This document shows, piece by piece, positions 12,451-23,490 of a stretch of 64,000 bases of DNA. The position numbers and the translations under genes were made by a program. Location of the stretch: contig JADANN010000070.1 of assembly GCA_018806985.1 (NCBI GenBank), positions 310,001-374,000 of the forward strand, written 5' to 3'. This stretch comes from Angiostrongylus vasorum (Eukaryota > Nematoda > Chromadorea > Rhabditida > Metastrongylidae). The notes below the pieces were generated by a model. That model was not told the DNA's origin. It did not search any database and worked only from the letters and a program-made list of their open reading frames with translations. Position 1 is the stretch's first letter. Each line of letters opens with the position of its first letter.

Positions 12451-12843
12451 GTTGATGAACACTACGATGAAGAGATCGACATATCGGAGTACGCACTGCA
12501 TAGCAACGTTTATGAAGACACTGCCAGCTTTACTTCCGGTAACAGATTTTCAATGGCTTCTTTGGCTAACATGTTAAGGTGGCAAAAACCTACATGATTA
12601 GTTCTATCGTGTAGGATATTTCTTGGAAGCTTTACTTGTTTCGCTCCATCAGACAAAGAATAATCACAGTTACAACTAGTCATGTTCGAACTACCGTTTT
12701 CCATCTTATCTACTGCATTTTGTATCGCTATATGAGTCACAACCATGGCTACAGATGAGTATGATGGTTTCTCATACTCTTCCGATGACGAGACAGCTGG
12801 TTGGGACGGTGCAGTGGCGACTGAAAGTAAAGAGTCTTTTTAA
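12451..12843 (+). CDS. Unidentified protein, last two exons (acidic C-terminal tail)
   Basis: The penultimate exon 12451-12538 follows an acceptor (ATGCCAG) and ends TCC G before GTAACA. The last exon 12755-12843 follows CTACAG, completes that codon as GAT and runs to TAA. Joined, they give a 58-residue acidic tail (EIDISEYALHSNVYEDTASF, then EYDGFSYSSDDETAGWDG). Codon phase matches across the 216 bp intron, and an AATAAA lies 2 bp after the stop. I do not recognise the family. The tail would suit a cytosolic end of a membrane protein, but that is inference. It lies inside the palindrome spacer. Confidence 0.4.
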
Positions 12844-12844
12844 G

Positions 12845-12850
12845 AATAAA
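12845..12850 (+). terminator. Poly(A) signal AATAAA
   Basis: Canonical hexamer 2 bp after the stop codon of the preceding exon. Spacing from a stop this short is common in compact nematode 3' UTRs. Confidence 0.45.
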
Positions 12851-12966
12851 GACTAGGTATCATGTGTATTGTGATCTTGTTGTGTTTTACATTCGATCGA
12901 TCTCACTTATGCTTTTCTGTTTTGTTGGCTTCTTTTTCGGACTCCTTTAGTACCACGAGCAGACTG

Positions 12967-12968
<2 letters not shown>

Positions 12969-13004
<36 letters not shown>
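12969..13004. repeat. (TA)n microsatellite
   Basis: Uninterrupted TA dinucleotides. Confidence 0.95.
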
Positions 13005-13007
<3 letters not shown>

Positions 13008-13667
13008 TTGGCGTGCATACATGTATACATATTCGGGCAAGCTTCGTGTCAGTCTCAAAAACCCGAGTGTAAAGGCAAAATACTGGCTTCATACATACTT
13101 TCACTGCCTTTTTTCACTAATATTCGCTTATTCACGCATTGAAGAACAATTGACATGGGGCTCTAAGCCGTTCAATTGGACGAAACCCTGCGAACATGTA
13201 GACTGTCGTCGCTTTGTCGTACTTTTAAGCTAGTTTGCTTGCTACGCAGCTTGAAAACGTGCCAGTTGTTCGGCAGCAGGTAGATGCATATGGTAAAGTT
13301 ATTCTGAAGCTACCCTCAGTCCTGTGCGACTACCCCCGAAAAAGTGTGGAAAAATAAGCATCTTAGGCTTCTAGGGAAGTCTATTTTAGAAATTCATTAC
13401 TCTAGATTCGAATCCAACCATTCTGATGGCTCAAGTTCATTGCCTTTTCGAGTACACGTCTCTTAAACGATGCTCGCACTTCCAATGGCCCAATATTGCA
13501 GTGGTTTTTGGCCCCATCAAAGGGAGAAGTAGTAAGATAAATCTTAGAAGAACTCGTATCTGGACCTCATGGATGACTTCTTGGCTATCTAACCAATTAC
13601 TTCCGGTTAGACCGTATCAAATGTTCCCCACGATCGACTTTCTTATTAACTTCGGCATTGATCAAAT
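13005..13667. other. Unassigned palindrome-spacer DNA
   Basis: No feature recognised. Confidence 0.4.
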
Positions 13668-14252
13668 AATTCTTTATACTCTTGTTGGACAAAGTCGAGG
13701 TGTTGTTCTATTCCTTATTCAAGAACAAGCTGAGGTTTTGGCGGATTTTTCCTTCATCGGAGCCTTGCAAGGTCAGGTTGACCGCAATCTACCCACTCAT
13801 ACACTTCCATAACCAAGCAGAGGAAATGCTAAAGCAAGATTTCAATTATACAGAATAGCTTCATCGCACGCTCACTGTTTCCTATGAGTCTTCTGCTGAA
13901 TATGTCACGTGGAGATCAACCGCATAAAGTTCAAATGTAGGCGTAATGTGCCGCTCACGTAAGAATAGCGTTCTTAATTACTGTCCAACACCACACTTTT
14001 TTATGAGCAGTTCCTTCTTGCGGCCTATTGCGGTTGTGGGTTCGATTTCTGTGCAAAAATACTAACTTCTACTTCAAAATCTTCCCTCGTTATGTTTCTG
14101 AATCCTGTGCGTGCCTAGTAGAGTGTTTGGTTTAACTTCGAGTTTACCGACTTGATGTTTTTTTTTACACGGACCCAGAGTGGTCTCCCCGTTCCGTCAA
14201 TGTATTTGTCCCCGCATGTCTTACAAGAGATCAGACAAGCTGTGCTCAAACT
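13668..14252 (-). mobile_element. Penelope-like element, 3' fragment (decayed GIY-YIG domain plus 3' UTR)
   Basis: On the minus strand this parallels the end of the PLE at 42490-44402. It has a GIY-YIG stretch (LISCKTCGDKYIDGTGRPL, near 14190-14235), a downstream block like EDFEVEVSIFAQ, then 3' sequence containing GATGAAGG, AATCCGCC and AAAACCTCAGCTTG and ending TATAAAGAATTA at about 13668. Frameshifts and stops make it non-functional. It is cut at about 14252, next to the end of an RTE fragment. The long plus-strand ORFs at 13426-13812 and 14152-14406 are antisense to it. Confidence 0.75.
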
Positions 14253-14261
14253 GCCACCATC

Positions 14262-15031
14262 TTACTTATTTGGATACTTGGACGGTCCGTCTTCACGACT
14301 TGTGCGGACCCCGGCACATTTGCCATTCGTTCCTTTCTCTCGCAATCGTATTCCATGGTGGTGGTCTTGTTCGAGCATGATAGCGCGTGCGAGTCTCACA
14401 CCGTGATCTGTAAAACAACGGCAGCTGCGGGTACAGTTGATCAATTTTGTTTTCGAACACGTCCGCCCAACGTGGAGGTAGTCGTCCTGGGGGGACGTTT
14501 GCATTCTCTTGGAGTCCACTCTACTGTTCTTTTCGTCCATCTGTCGTCCGTTCTTCTCATTATGTGACCGGCCCATCTATGTTTCGCTATCGATGTATAT
14601 TCTCCTGGATCTAGAAGGTGTGACAGATTTCGAAGGTCAGAGCTTCGCATTCCGGTTAGATATTGTGGGTGCCGGTTATATTTTTAGAAGACATAGCTCA
14701 AGCGCTCTGTAAGTAGTGCGAAGCATTCTTGACTTGGTTGAATTATCAACCCACGTCTCTGCAGCATAAGAGAGCGCTGGGAGGACTGTAGAAACGAAAA
14801 AGATGAGCGCGAATTTTCGGTTCCTTCAGTTGGTCGATGCTTTCTTTGAGAAGCTGGAATGCGACCCAAGCTGCTCTCCTTCTTCTATCTAGTCACTCCT
14901 TCGTGTTGTTTCCCATGTTAATTGACCACCCAAGGTATACACACGAAGTGGTCTCTGCAATGAAAGAGCCATACAATTCATCGTATTCTTGTTGAGCATT
15001 ACGAGCATTTCCGCTTCGCGAGCGATATTGG
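14262..15031 (-). mobile_element. RTE-type LINE, decayed C-terminal reverse-transcriptase fragment and 3' end
   Basis: Minus-strand pieces in order: SCVYLGWSINMGNNTKE, then RRRRAAWVAF, RAHLF, and (14441-14650) RSSDLRNLSHLLDPGEY, KHRWAGHIMRRTDDRWTKRT and EWTPRECKRPPR. This is the conserved C-terminal tail of hookworm RTE/endonuclease-RT proteins. Several stops and frameshifts are present. The 3' end (GGGGTCCGCACAAGTCGTGA, then GGACCGTCCAAGTATCC) is homologous to the tail of repeat family C. Its 5' truncation point coincides with the inner border of the right palindrome arm. Confidence 0.82.
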
Positions 15032-17645
15032 GAGCCCGCACAACTAGTGAGGACGGGGCCGTCCAGGTATCCAAGTATCTCAACAAGTAGTCGTGGTTCA
15101 AAGAGTAACCTAACATCAATTGTCACTTCAGAACCTTGGTAGCAAGATGGAATGTGTTCCCTTTCATCGGGGAGTCAACGAGTGGTGTCTGAGAAACGCT
15201 GGCGCAAACTCTGATCAGCGTTGCTATCTTAACAAAAGCCTTTCGTAAGGTGGCGAATTATTCTTAGATCCACAACGGCTAATGAGTTCCAGTGACGATG
15301 ACGCAGTGAGAATGCAGAATTCCACTACGTCCATCTCGATACCTTAAGAAATAAACTTTCTTGTCCCGAAAATCATTAGACGAACAAAAAATTGTGCTGA
15401 AACGCTCATGCTTAATGAAAACTAAATGTTCAAGTATCAAGTAAATCTAAAAATCACGAGTTCCTTACAATAAAAGCCATCCATTGATAAAGAGTTGCTT
15501 TGCAAAACTTCAATACTTCATCATGAAATGAATAACATTGTAAGAATAGCGAGTTTAGACTGAAGCGTTCTTTCCAGTCCTTGATTTTTTTCTTCTCATT
15601 CACAGTCCAGAGTTTCTATATGTGGTGGGCGAGCGACGACTTCACTCAATCGTATCAAACGATGTCGTTACTAAAATTAAACCTGTGGATTCCTTTCAAA
15701 AAAAATTTTGAAAGGAGTTATTCCCGAGTTTCAAAAGTTTTATGACGAGGACGAGCCACGGGGTGCAGTTGTCGGTTTACTATGTAATGACAATCTGACA
15801 TATCACAGCTCCTGTCAGACCATCACATTAGTATCCTTCCCACTTTCTCCATTAACCGCTGTATCAGATTTAACAATGTTTGCCATTTTCAGCACTCTTA
15901 TAAATGTGCTTCATATAATTGTAAAAACCAAAGTTCATTCACCCTCTGCATAAATAATCAAGGTATTTTTCCCTTTTTCTTTGATAAGCTGGCACAAAAT
16001 TGATTGAAAAAACCCGATCTGGCCAAAGTTTCAGCGTCCTGATCTTCTTTAAAATATACTGATTAATCATACAGGGATTAAATAAAACTCCGTTCGCAAA
16101 TTTATTGTTCCGCAATGTGACAGCAAATATTACTGTCGACTGCCACACGATGAATGGTCTGGAGGGAAACATAATATTATCTAAGGATCATCACTTAATC
16201 GACCACAATCCTATATTGAGAAGCGCTGCCGAGTGAGGTTACGTCTACCTAGCGATTCCGCGCACCAGAAGATTCGACTCGATCCGTTAACGAAAATCGA
16301 AATCGAAAGGACGGGAGGATGTTTGTCATCATCTCAAATCATCGTAGCTCCGAAAAAAAGCGAAGGTGCTGAAACACTAGCTCAACAAAAACTTATAACA
16401 ATGTTACATTACATGACTTTTTATCTACTACTTATTACTTTTTCAAGGAATGGGTGAAATACTACCACAGCATTGCCGAGATATTTACAAAACTTGAACC
16501 TCAGTCCAGATTCGAACTGGCAGTTAGCCTTTCGGAGCCTCACGAGTTACCCATTGCACCATTAAGTTTCTCGCTCTACTTTTCTCTCAGCCATTTTTTT
16601 TACCCCTAACCGTGCCATCAGCAATGACCCGTCAGTTGGACTGATACAAAGAGCACAAATCAGCATTGAACCCAGTTATGGCATGGCTGTAGTCGAAATG
16701 TCAGAGTATAACATTTTTTTCTACCGCCTATTACTTTTTCATGGAAGGGTATTAAAAAAATCGTGTAATCTTTATCATCAAAGAAAACAAGTCAACTATA
16801 TTTTGCAAGTACTCAAGCTTTCACCACTCTTTATGATGATCTGTCCCAAGTATCAAATTAAATTACTACAACTTCAGACTCTCCACCACTTTCCATTCTT
16901 GTCACCATCTAGTTAAACACTTTGACAGCTGTGTGAGCTTAATTTATTCATCTGCGCTCTTTTAGTGGAGGACAAAGCGACCTATTCGTTTATTTGCTAT
17001 CACATGCAAAAGCAGAAATCACGAATATGGTACATGTAATCAAATGATTCATAGCTCTGTCATTGTAACACTTTCTGCCTACAATAGTGTTGAGACAGCC
17101 GTGGAGAGGTTGTAAATCAATCGAATTGCCAGCGTGTTCGAATTTGTTTTAGTACCAATTGAGAGTTCTGATAGCTTACGTTTCAACAGTGTCTTACACT
17201 TCAATGGTGTAGTATTTCATTATGGCTGGGAATGCTCCTAACTCTGGAAGAGCTCTGATGTGGGACTGCAAAGAAATAGTATTTTGCCCAAAAAAGAAAA
17301 CTTCTAGATGGATTGGAATTGTTCCGAGTTTGCACGATTCCTTGTAACTTTTGAAAACGCAATGATGTTTTAGCATTCTAGTAGCGAATAATATTATCCA
17401 AAAGGGTGCGTTTAGTGCAGTGGTCGGAGGTGCCTTGGAAATCACATAAGATCGACTCTCGCTCTCCAGGGCCACCAAACCTTACATCCTTCCTGGGTTG
17501 ACATATTGGTACCTTGCTTGTCTGGGAGGATAGCAGCATTGGCTCCATACATCGGTAAGCCACCGCGAGTGATTTTAATGACCAAATGTTCATTCATAAC
17601 CTCCAGCGATGCTTGATGAAGTTGAATAAATGGCACATCCCTCAG
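15032..17645 (-). repeat. Right arm of the 2.61 kb inverted repeat (derived copy)
   Basis: Reverse complement of 7227-9836 with only a handful of small differences. At the inner end, homology stops in the 47-55 bp tail of a family C element whose body is absent here and replaced by the RTE fragment. At the outer end it stops inside SINE A (after CCCTCAGGG), and unrelated sequence follows. Confidence 0.95.
16455..16585 (-). repeat. SINE family B, right-arm copy
   Basis: Mirror of 8290-8420, carried by the arm duplication rather than an independent insertion. Confidence 0.7.
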
Positions 17646-17800
17646 GGTCCGGTACAGCCCGGTATATCTCTAGGCCGATTGGGTTAGTGTGTGTGTGTCA
17701 GATATACATTCAGTCATCTCCAAGGGTGGTTAATGAAATCGAATGAATAGCGCGTCTCTCAGGGATTGATCAACGCCCAGACATTTATCCCTTTTTTTTA
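17397..17800 (+). repeat. SINE family A: truncated copy plus a second 3' piece
   Basis: 17397-17645 is the right-arm copy with A-box-like TTAGTGCAGTGG, cut after CCCTCAGGG. After about 45 bp of other sequence, including a short GT run, a different SINE A 3' half follows (17690-17800: ACATTCAGTCATCTCC, CAGGGATTGATCAACGCCC, TTTATCCC). The junction therefore joins two SINE A copies. Confidence 0.72.
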
Positions 17801-20361
17801 TCCCTTTGGACTTCACTCCATTGCTCGGTGAAACCAATTTTCTCCGCTTTAGATGTTTTAGTTACAGTTAGCTCTTGTGTGTTTTCGACCTATTCTTTTG
17901 AAAATGCTCATCACCTTTTACATCTTGAACTTCGCCACATAATGTTTGTTGGTACTCTTCGTGGCCCTCGTTCAGTACTGTAACGTTTTCCTTCAAGACT
18001 GAAATGGGTGCTTCCTTCTGCTGTATCCTAGCTTCAGCCTATAGAGCATTTATCGTACCATGTTTTAGAAACTCATACATCGTTGAACGCGAACCGACGG
18101 GGAAAGCTGTTATTCCAAGATTTTTGTAATTCGTCTGGATCATCAACATTTTCAAACGATGTGTTTTCTTGAGCAAAGGTAAACATCTATGAGTCGTTGC
18201 GTAGTGCTGCAATTGTAGTTCTTCGATTTTGCGTTCACATTATATGGCCTTTGAAGGAGCGAGTTGGGACTGTACGATTTTGTGTTAATTGCTTTATTTC
18301 CTATATTATTTTGTTGTTAAATGGGATTATTTAAGTAAAAAGTGGGGAAGAATTCGGGACTTGGGCAGTTATTCATATTGTTTACCATTGTCTTATCGTT
18401 GCCTTTGATGAAGACGAAAACGCGTTGTAACTGATACGAGCTTGGGTTGCAAAAGTCCTTGACGAAAGTTAGTAACGTAAGAAATGAAGAAGGTTTTGGA
18501 AGAAAAGAAGGTTCCGACGACGTCGTACTGGGGTTTGCAAATCCATGGAATCGTAGTCGAAGAGCATCTGGATGGACTTAAGAAGAACTGTGGTAGTTTC
18601 TCATGAATTGATGTGAACACGCGTTATAAAATCCATTATGAGCTTGTTTTCGCGCTTTCAAAATCAATCCGCTGTTTTGTTCCACCACGATCTGCTTTCG
18701 AAAACTTGGGTTCTTCACGAAAACTGGCGGAATGCAATAGCTTCATAGAGAGGAAGCAAGTAAGAGATTTCTTGAATCTAAATTTGCAATAAGATTGGAG
18801 ATCTTTTCTGGTTCACCCATGAGACCATGCGTTCGAAATTGCGTCATGGAGAAAACCGTTACATTAAGGATACCTTGTCAGCCTCTTGACCGAGGTCCAT
18901 CGAGAACTGTACTGCACTGGATCACCGCTGGTCAGTGGAAAGGAAGCGATTCTGCTGCAAAGTGACACTCGATCACATGTCGCAAATCAACGCAGGGGAT
19001 CTGATCGAACTGTTCGAAGCTAGCTTCGTACTGAATATCCCATCAGTGCTTTCTTTATCAACTGTTCACCACTTTCTTGAATACATTGAAAAAGTGCTTG
19101 CTGGAAAAAATAGCTCAGCACCTATGCCGATTCAGAAAATACCTTCAAACATAGTCATAGGCTAAGAGAACTCTGGAGTTTTTGCAGGGGGACTGAATCG
19201 CTCGCTGAAATTCTCGGTTTGCAGAAAATATATTGATCCCTGTGATTATTATTTCCACTATAAAAGGTTTGCTGTGCGGTTTAGACATGTGCGGATTTTG
19301 TTCCAAAAGTTAAAGAAAGAGGAGTTATTGTCCTGACGGCCTAATATGTTTCGATTTTGCGAGTTTGAGGTTGAAGGATGCTAAGACATCCGACTTCGAA
19401 GTGCAGTGTCAGCGAGAATCAGCTCGAGCTATTGCAGAATCTACTCGTCTCGTTGTGATGACTTCCTCTGTGAGTATCCCTATTAGGATCTTATTCCTGT
19501 ATGTTTTCTGCTTCTGAAATCCACAAATTAACAGTTCAGTCATCACAGAAAGATAACAATCATTGCTACTGTTTTCTCCAGATGGCCTTGATGGCGCATC
19601 TGTTCTTTGTGCAGCAGTTGCAGTTTCGGCTTCGCAAGATGAAGAACTTCGGAGGAACATTTCCGCAAAAGCATACAAGTTCGTTGATTCTTTTCACGCT
19701 TTGCCTTTTCTTTGTTAATTTACTGGCCTCTTTAGTTCGTCATTTTTTTGTATTTATCTGCTTCGCTGTCCCACCCGTTTTGTGCGGAAGCTTGATAGTT
19801 TATTCTTAGTACCAGCCGCCAAGTTCATTTCTGATCGTACCATTGTGAGTTATATGGGGAAATTTTCAAAGAGTCTCTCCGAATTCTTAATACTGCTGTA
19901 GTTCAAAATTGTTCAGAATCTTGGATGAAATCCGTTTTATTTATCGTGGGGTATGGTCCGCCTAATCTTTTGTTTGCATCGAATTACGGACACGAAATAC
20001 ACGCTGGTCTCTACTTTTAGTGGTGCTATCCTTCTCAACACGGTTTTTTTAAAATAGTAGCATTGTGATTTCATTCATGTAAGCATGCATCGCATGAAGT
20101 TCTCTCGAAACATTCCACTATTCTTGCATTCGAAATATCGGAACATATCTATTCAGAGTACAACTAGAATATGAGACACTCACTGTTTATATGATATGGG
20201 TTAAAAAATTAAAAAAGATAGATTGATCTAGGGGAATCGCTGCTTCGGGAATATGCCGACGGGAAGACGAAGGCTTATTTTGGAGCAAATGTACGCTTGT
20301 TCAGCTTGTTGACTGCCGCCTTCCAAGATCACTTGACATATTATGTGACACTCTTATTAAT
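17801..20361. other. Unassigned, possibly decayed coding DNA
   Basis: 18935-19165 (+) reads DLIELFEASFVLNIPSVLSL and HHFLEYIEKVL, somewhat like the end of a BTB/POZ domain. 19582-19680 follows a good acceptor (TTTTCTCCAG), and one frame reads ASVLCAAVAVSASQDEELRR. Frames do not join into one model, so I make no gene call. Confidence 0.3.
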
Positions 20362-20655
20362 AATCCTCCCAACGGTTTACCTCTTCACCGTGGCTGGGAG
20401 GTGTTCCTGGGAGTCGAGCTGCGATGTACAGCGGGGGGATTTTTCCCGGCAGGCTCTCCCAAGCTGAGAAGGAGTCCAGCGTTTCCATCAGGAAGCTCAA
20501 CTAAGAGTAAGCCAGTGCTAGGATCCACCAATCAATTTAGTCGTATGGTGGCAAATATTCCTCTGATCCAAAAGGGCGGCGACCGTTTGTGGTGGTGACG
20601 ATCAGGGGCAGACACTGGCCTGGCCGACTTCTGGACTCCAGGGAACCACAGTGGA
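20362..20655 (+). repeat. SINE-like family C, 3'-truncated
   Basis: Starts TCCTCCCAACGGTTTACCTC, passes GCTGCGATGTACAGCGGGGG and GCCAGTGCTAGGATCCACC, and stops after GGAACCACAGTGG. The LINE-like tail is missing. Confidence 0.75.
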
Positions 20656-20924
20656 ATCGTTAATCCTATATTCCAAGCAATCAGTCAATCAATTCACACT
20701 TTCTTTAACACATTTCACTCAACCTAATAGACAAAGATAGTCAACAATAAAGCAATTATCAAGGAAAAGGTAGTAAAGAAATGTGCGCAAACACCGACGC
20801 CCGCTACGATCGCTCACGTACTATGTCATCGAGAAATTCTAGTGTCTCGTGACGGATAACGCTATAAAATAGGGTACGATAGGACAAATCGGTGTCGTGA
20901 CGTCACACCCATTTAAACAACGAC
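20656..20924. other. Unassigned intergenic DNA
   Basis: No feature recognised. Confidence 0.4.
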
Positions 20925-21124
20925 TACCATCAACTATGCACCGACATGAAGCTATGACGAAGATGAAGTCGAAACATTATGTATGAGCATGGAAAAGTCC
21001 TATAGAAGAGACAGTACATTCGCAAAGATCAGCACTAGAAATTTCAACGATAAGGCTGGACCCAGTAGTAGGCCTGAGGAACGTCATATTGGTAGGCACG
21101 GATTAGAATAGAACGAGGATAACC
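20925..21124 (+). mobile_element. RTE LINE endonuclease fragment (sense copy)
   Basis: Plus-strand reading INYAPT, then SYDEDEVETL, MEKSYRRDSTF, NFNDKAG and RPEERHIGRHGLE, with an in-frame stop. It aligns with the APE endonuclease segment YAPTSNYDEEEVEAFYMDLE...GDFNAKIGPR of hookworm RTE proteins. It overlaps in element coordinates with the next, antisense fragment, so it is a separate insertion. Confidence 0.75.
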
Positions 21125-21792
21125 GGTTATTCAAATGATGACCTCGAAGAATGTGTGGTCTTCTCTGTAGAACTTCTCCCAAAGTCCATGATGCTTCGAC
21201 TTCTTCTTCGTCATAGTTTGATGTCGGCGCGTAAACGACGAAGATTGTCAAAGCCGGAATCGATCCACATTTTTTAAACCATAGACGTCCGATTCGGGTT
21301 GTAAGTTGTCCGAATCAATCGATGTTCATGGACAAACTCGTGTTGACGAGAACGCCGACGCCGCCCACTCCTCTACTGTCGCATGTTCCGAGGAACAGTT
21401 CTTCTCCGGTGTCACAGACGGAGTTGAAATGCTGGTGAATTCTCGTCTCGGCCAGGCCGATAATGTCGCACTTTATCCTTCTTGCTTGCATGAGCAAGTC
21501 TTCTATCGAGGACTCGGATGCAAGCGTACGTGCATTGTAGGTACAGATCGTCACCATAGTTCTTTGAAATCTAGGCAGCTTCCATTGGCCCTGAGATTTT
21601 ATCAGCTTCTTCTTACGTGCCCTACCCAACGCTGCCGAATCGGGGCTCTTTGGGGATCAGGGAAATGAGGCCCTTTTTTTCTTTTTTTACTGTGTTTAGC
21701 ATTTTTTGATACCCATGTATAGCTTGCTGGGAGCTCTGAACGTGGGCTAGGTATACTCACGGGTAGCTTGCCAGGCTCTCCCAGAGTGGACA
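21125..21792 (-). mobile_element. RTE LINE 5' UTR and endonuclease start, inverted segment
   Basis: Minus strand: untranslated leader (GAGCCTGGCAAGCTACCCGT at 21770-21790), then a frame with TICTYNARTLASESSIEDLL, IIGLAETRIHQHFN and DTGEELFLGTCDSRGVGGVG: the N-terminal APE endonuclease of a hookworm RTE element. After NTSLSMNID the frame breaks but homology continues to KFYREDHTFFEVII at 21125. Its 5' end abuts the start of the sense C-terminal fragment, the geometry expected of twin priming. Confidence 0.85.
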
Positions 21793-22490
21793 TGGAGCTT
21801 ATTTGTTGGAGGCGACTCGACTTAGCTCCAGAGCTGAGCAGAAGGAAACGAGCGGTTTGTTGAGCTTTCAAGAGCATCGAGGATGTAGTGAAGAGAACAA
21901 AGAACACCCGACTCCGTGCCCACCTTTTCGACCGAACGGTACTTCCTGCCCTAACGTATGCGTCAGAAACTTGGTCGCTGCGTAAGCATGATGAAAGATC
22001 ACTCACCGTTACCGAAAGCGCAGTCGAAAGGACGACGCAAGGAGTATCCCGCTCCACACAAGTATAGGATGTGATCCGAAGCTCCGACCTGCGTCAGCGA
22101 TCAGAAATCAAGGATGCTGTTCTGTACGTCAAACAGTCGAAGATAAGGTGGGCCGGGCACGTAATGCATATGAATGAAAACCGATGGACAAGAGCCGTTA
22201 GTAACTGGATTCCTCGGTATGTCAAACGCACTGCAGGAAGAACACCGACCCGATGGTCAGAGTTCTTCACAAAGAACCTGAAGAAAGATATGATGTTCGA
22301 CGAGTCCCTAGAGCGAGCAGAACCCAATGGGCTACTCTTGCGCGCGACAGGGAAAAATGGAAGACTTACTGGCGCTCACTCGAGTCACTCGACGATCAAC
22401 GGACTACAGGTGATACAGGTGCTGATGAGCACAACCGAAGAAGTGAAGATGTATCCACTTTCCTACCCACGCATTTTTCTCTTTAAAGCA
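21793..22490 (+). mobile_element. RTE LINE reverse-transcriptase C-terminal segment, sense
   Basis: Reads LDLAPELSRRKRAV, EDVVKRTKNTRLRAHLFDR, TVLPALTYASETWSLRKHD, then (22071 on) IRSSDLRQRSEIKDA, SKIRWAGHVMHMNENRWTRA and GRTPTRWSEFFTK. After one frameshift near 22290 it continues VPRASRTQWATLARDREKWK (22253-22486 frame). These are the conserved final 200 residues of RTE-type ORF2. An in-frame stop at about 22065 and the frameshift mark it as dead. It probably belongs to the same insertion as 21125-21792. Confidence 0.85.
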
Positions 22491-22941
22491 ACACATGCCA
22501 AATTAAAAAACAGATCAATTTTGAGCAGCATAAAGCCTGTTTCGACTTACGTGCCACTTCTGCATTATGGTGAACTTAGGGGTTGATAGAAAGCCCAAAA
22601 TAAAAAGAAAACCTGGTCGCTCATTGTTGGGTCCACAATTTCCATATTTTCGTGATGTTGAAGTGAGCATAGAGAGAGGACCAAGCCATAAAAGAACGTT
22701 GCTTATAGTAAATACACTTTTAAAGAAGAAGCCCGCAAACACTAAGAGAAAAAACACTGCATTCATAGAATTTCTTTCAATCTTTCTCTAATGAGAACAA
22801 CTTACGTTGACAGACATGCGGATCAGCGATGTAGGAGATGAAATTTCAAGGTTAAAAGTCATATAAAAATTTTTCACTTCTTAACAAGCCAAAAGCTTTC
22901 CCTTAGTCAACTGACGCATAGTTAGTGTGGAAGCAACGCAC
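22491..22941. other. Unassigned DNA
   Basis: No feature recognised. Confidence 0.35.
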
Positions 22942-22986
22942 CTGAATGGTCTTCGATGTGGTAGGTTGACGTGGTTCGCCCATTAC
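22942..22986 (-). CDS. Possible 45 bp internal exon
   Basis: Minus strand: acceptor TTACAG, then 15 codons (VMGEPRQPTTSKTIQ), then donor GTGCGT. Perfect borders and phase 0, but the phase does not join cleanly to the upstream exon at 23122, so membership of one gene is uncertain. Confidence 0.25.
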
Positions 22987-23121
22987 CTGTAACCAACGAG
23001 TTGAACAAGATTAGTTCGCAGAAGAGGTTAGATCAACACGTGGTGAAATTACATAACGTCTGCCAAATATGTAGATCAGAAAACAATATTTCACTCAAGA
23101 ATTGTCATTTATCATGCATAC

Positions 23122-23490
23122 CTACTGTTTAAACTGTTGAATAGCTTCTCTTCGAATTACATTAGAGTGATCAGATCCGGTAGTTCCAGAGGTTTCATGT
23201 ACCTTTTGTGTCAGTCTCTCCAGTGTTGCCACTGCAGCAATTTCTTCTTTACCAACCTGGTTCCTTTCCAGATGTTGGATAGTGGATGTGTAAGGAACCA
23301 TTTCTTCCTCGTAACCGTGACGTCGTCCTACGATCGTTTCCCTTTGTTCGAAAACTTTATCAGAAATGCTAGCCTGACTAGCACTCCCGGATTCTTGTAC
23401 AGATTCGCAAACACCAGTTGATCCGTCTACCTTAAGGCGCCTTATTTCAATTATTGCTTTGAAATTCGTTAAAATTCTCGTCAAGCTGAA
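23122..23490 (-). CDS. Unidentified 120-residue hydrophilic exon, possibly C-terminal
   Basis: Open frame after an acceptor-like TGACTTCAG, ending FKQ-TAG followed at once by GTATGC. Composition looks coding: charged and helical (EEEMVPYTSTIQHLERNQV, KEEIAAVATLERLTQKVHET, NVIRREAIQQFKQ). No domain recognised. It could be the last exon, with GATAAATG soon after the stop, or an internal exon of a long cytoskeletal-type protein. No upstream exon was identified on the minus strand. Confidence 0.35.
   Translation of the reverse strand, partial: FSLTRILTNFKAIIEIRRLKVDGSTGVCESVQESGSASQASISDKVFEQRETIVGRRHGYEEEMVPYTSTIQHLERNQVGKEEIAAVATLERLTQKVHETSGTTGSDHSNVIRREAIQQFKQ

Noticed and set aside
13426..14406. 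ORFs of 128 and 84 codons on the plus strand
   Set aside because: They are antisense to a decayed Penelope-like element fragment.
7236..17636. Matched ORFs in the two palindrome arms (for example 8694-8927 and 15939-16172)
   Set aside because: Identical by duplication, not by conservation. No homology, splice borders or coding signature.
7227..17645. The inverted repeat as a DNA transposon with long terminal inverted repeats
   Set aside because: The arm ends lie inside SINEs, with no shared terminal motif or target duplication, and the spacer has no transposase.
21306..22057. ORFs of 120 (+) and 151 (-) codons
   Set aside because: The first is antisense to the RTE endonuclease. The second joins the RTE 5' UTR to the antisense of the RT fragment.
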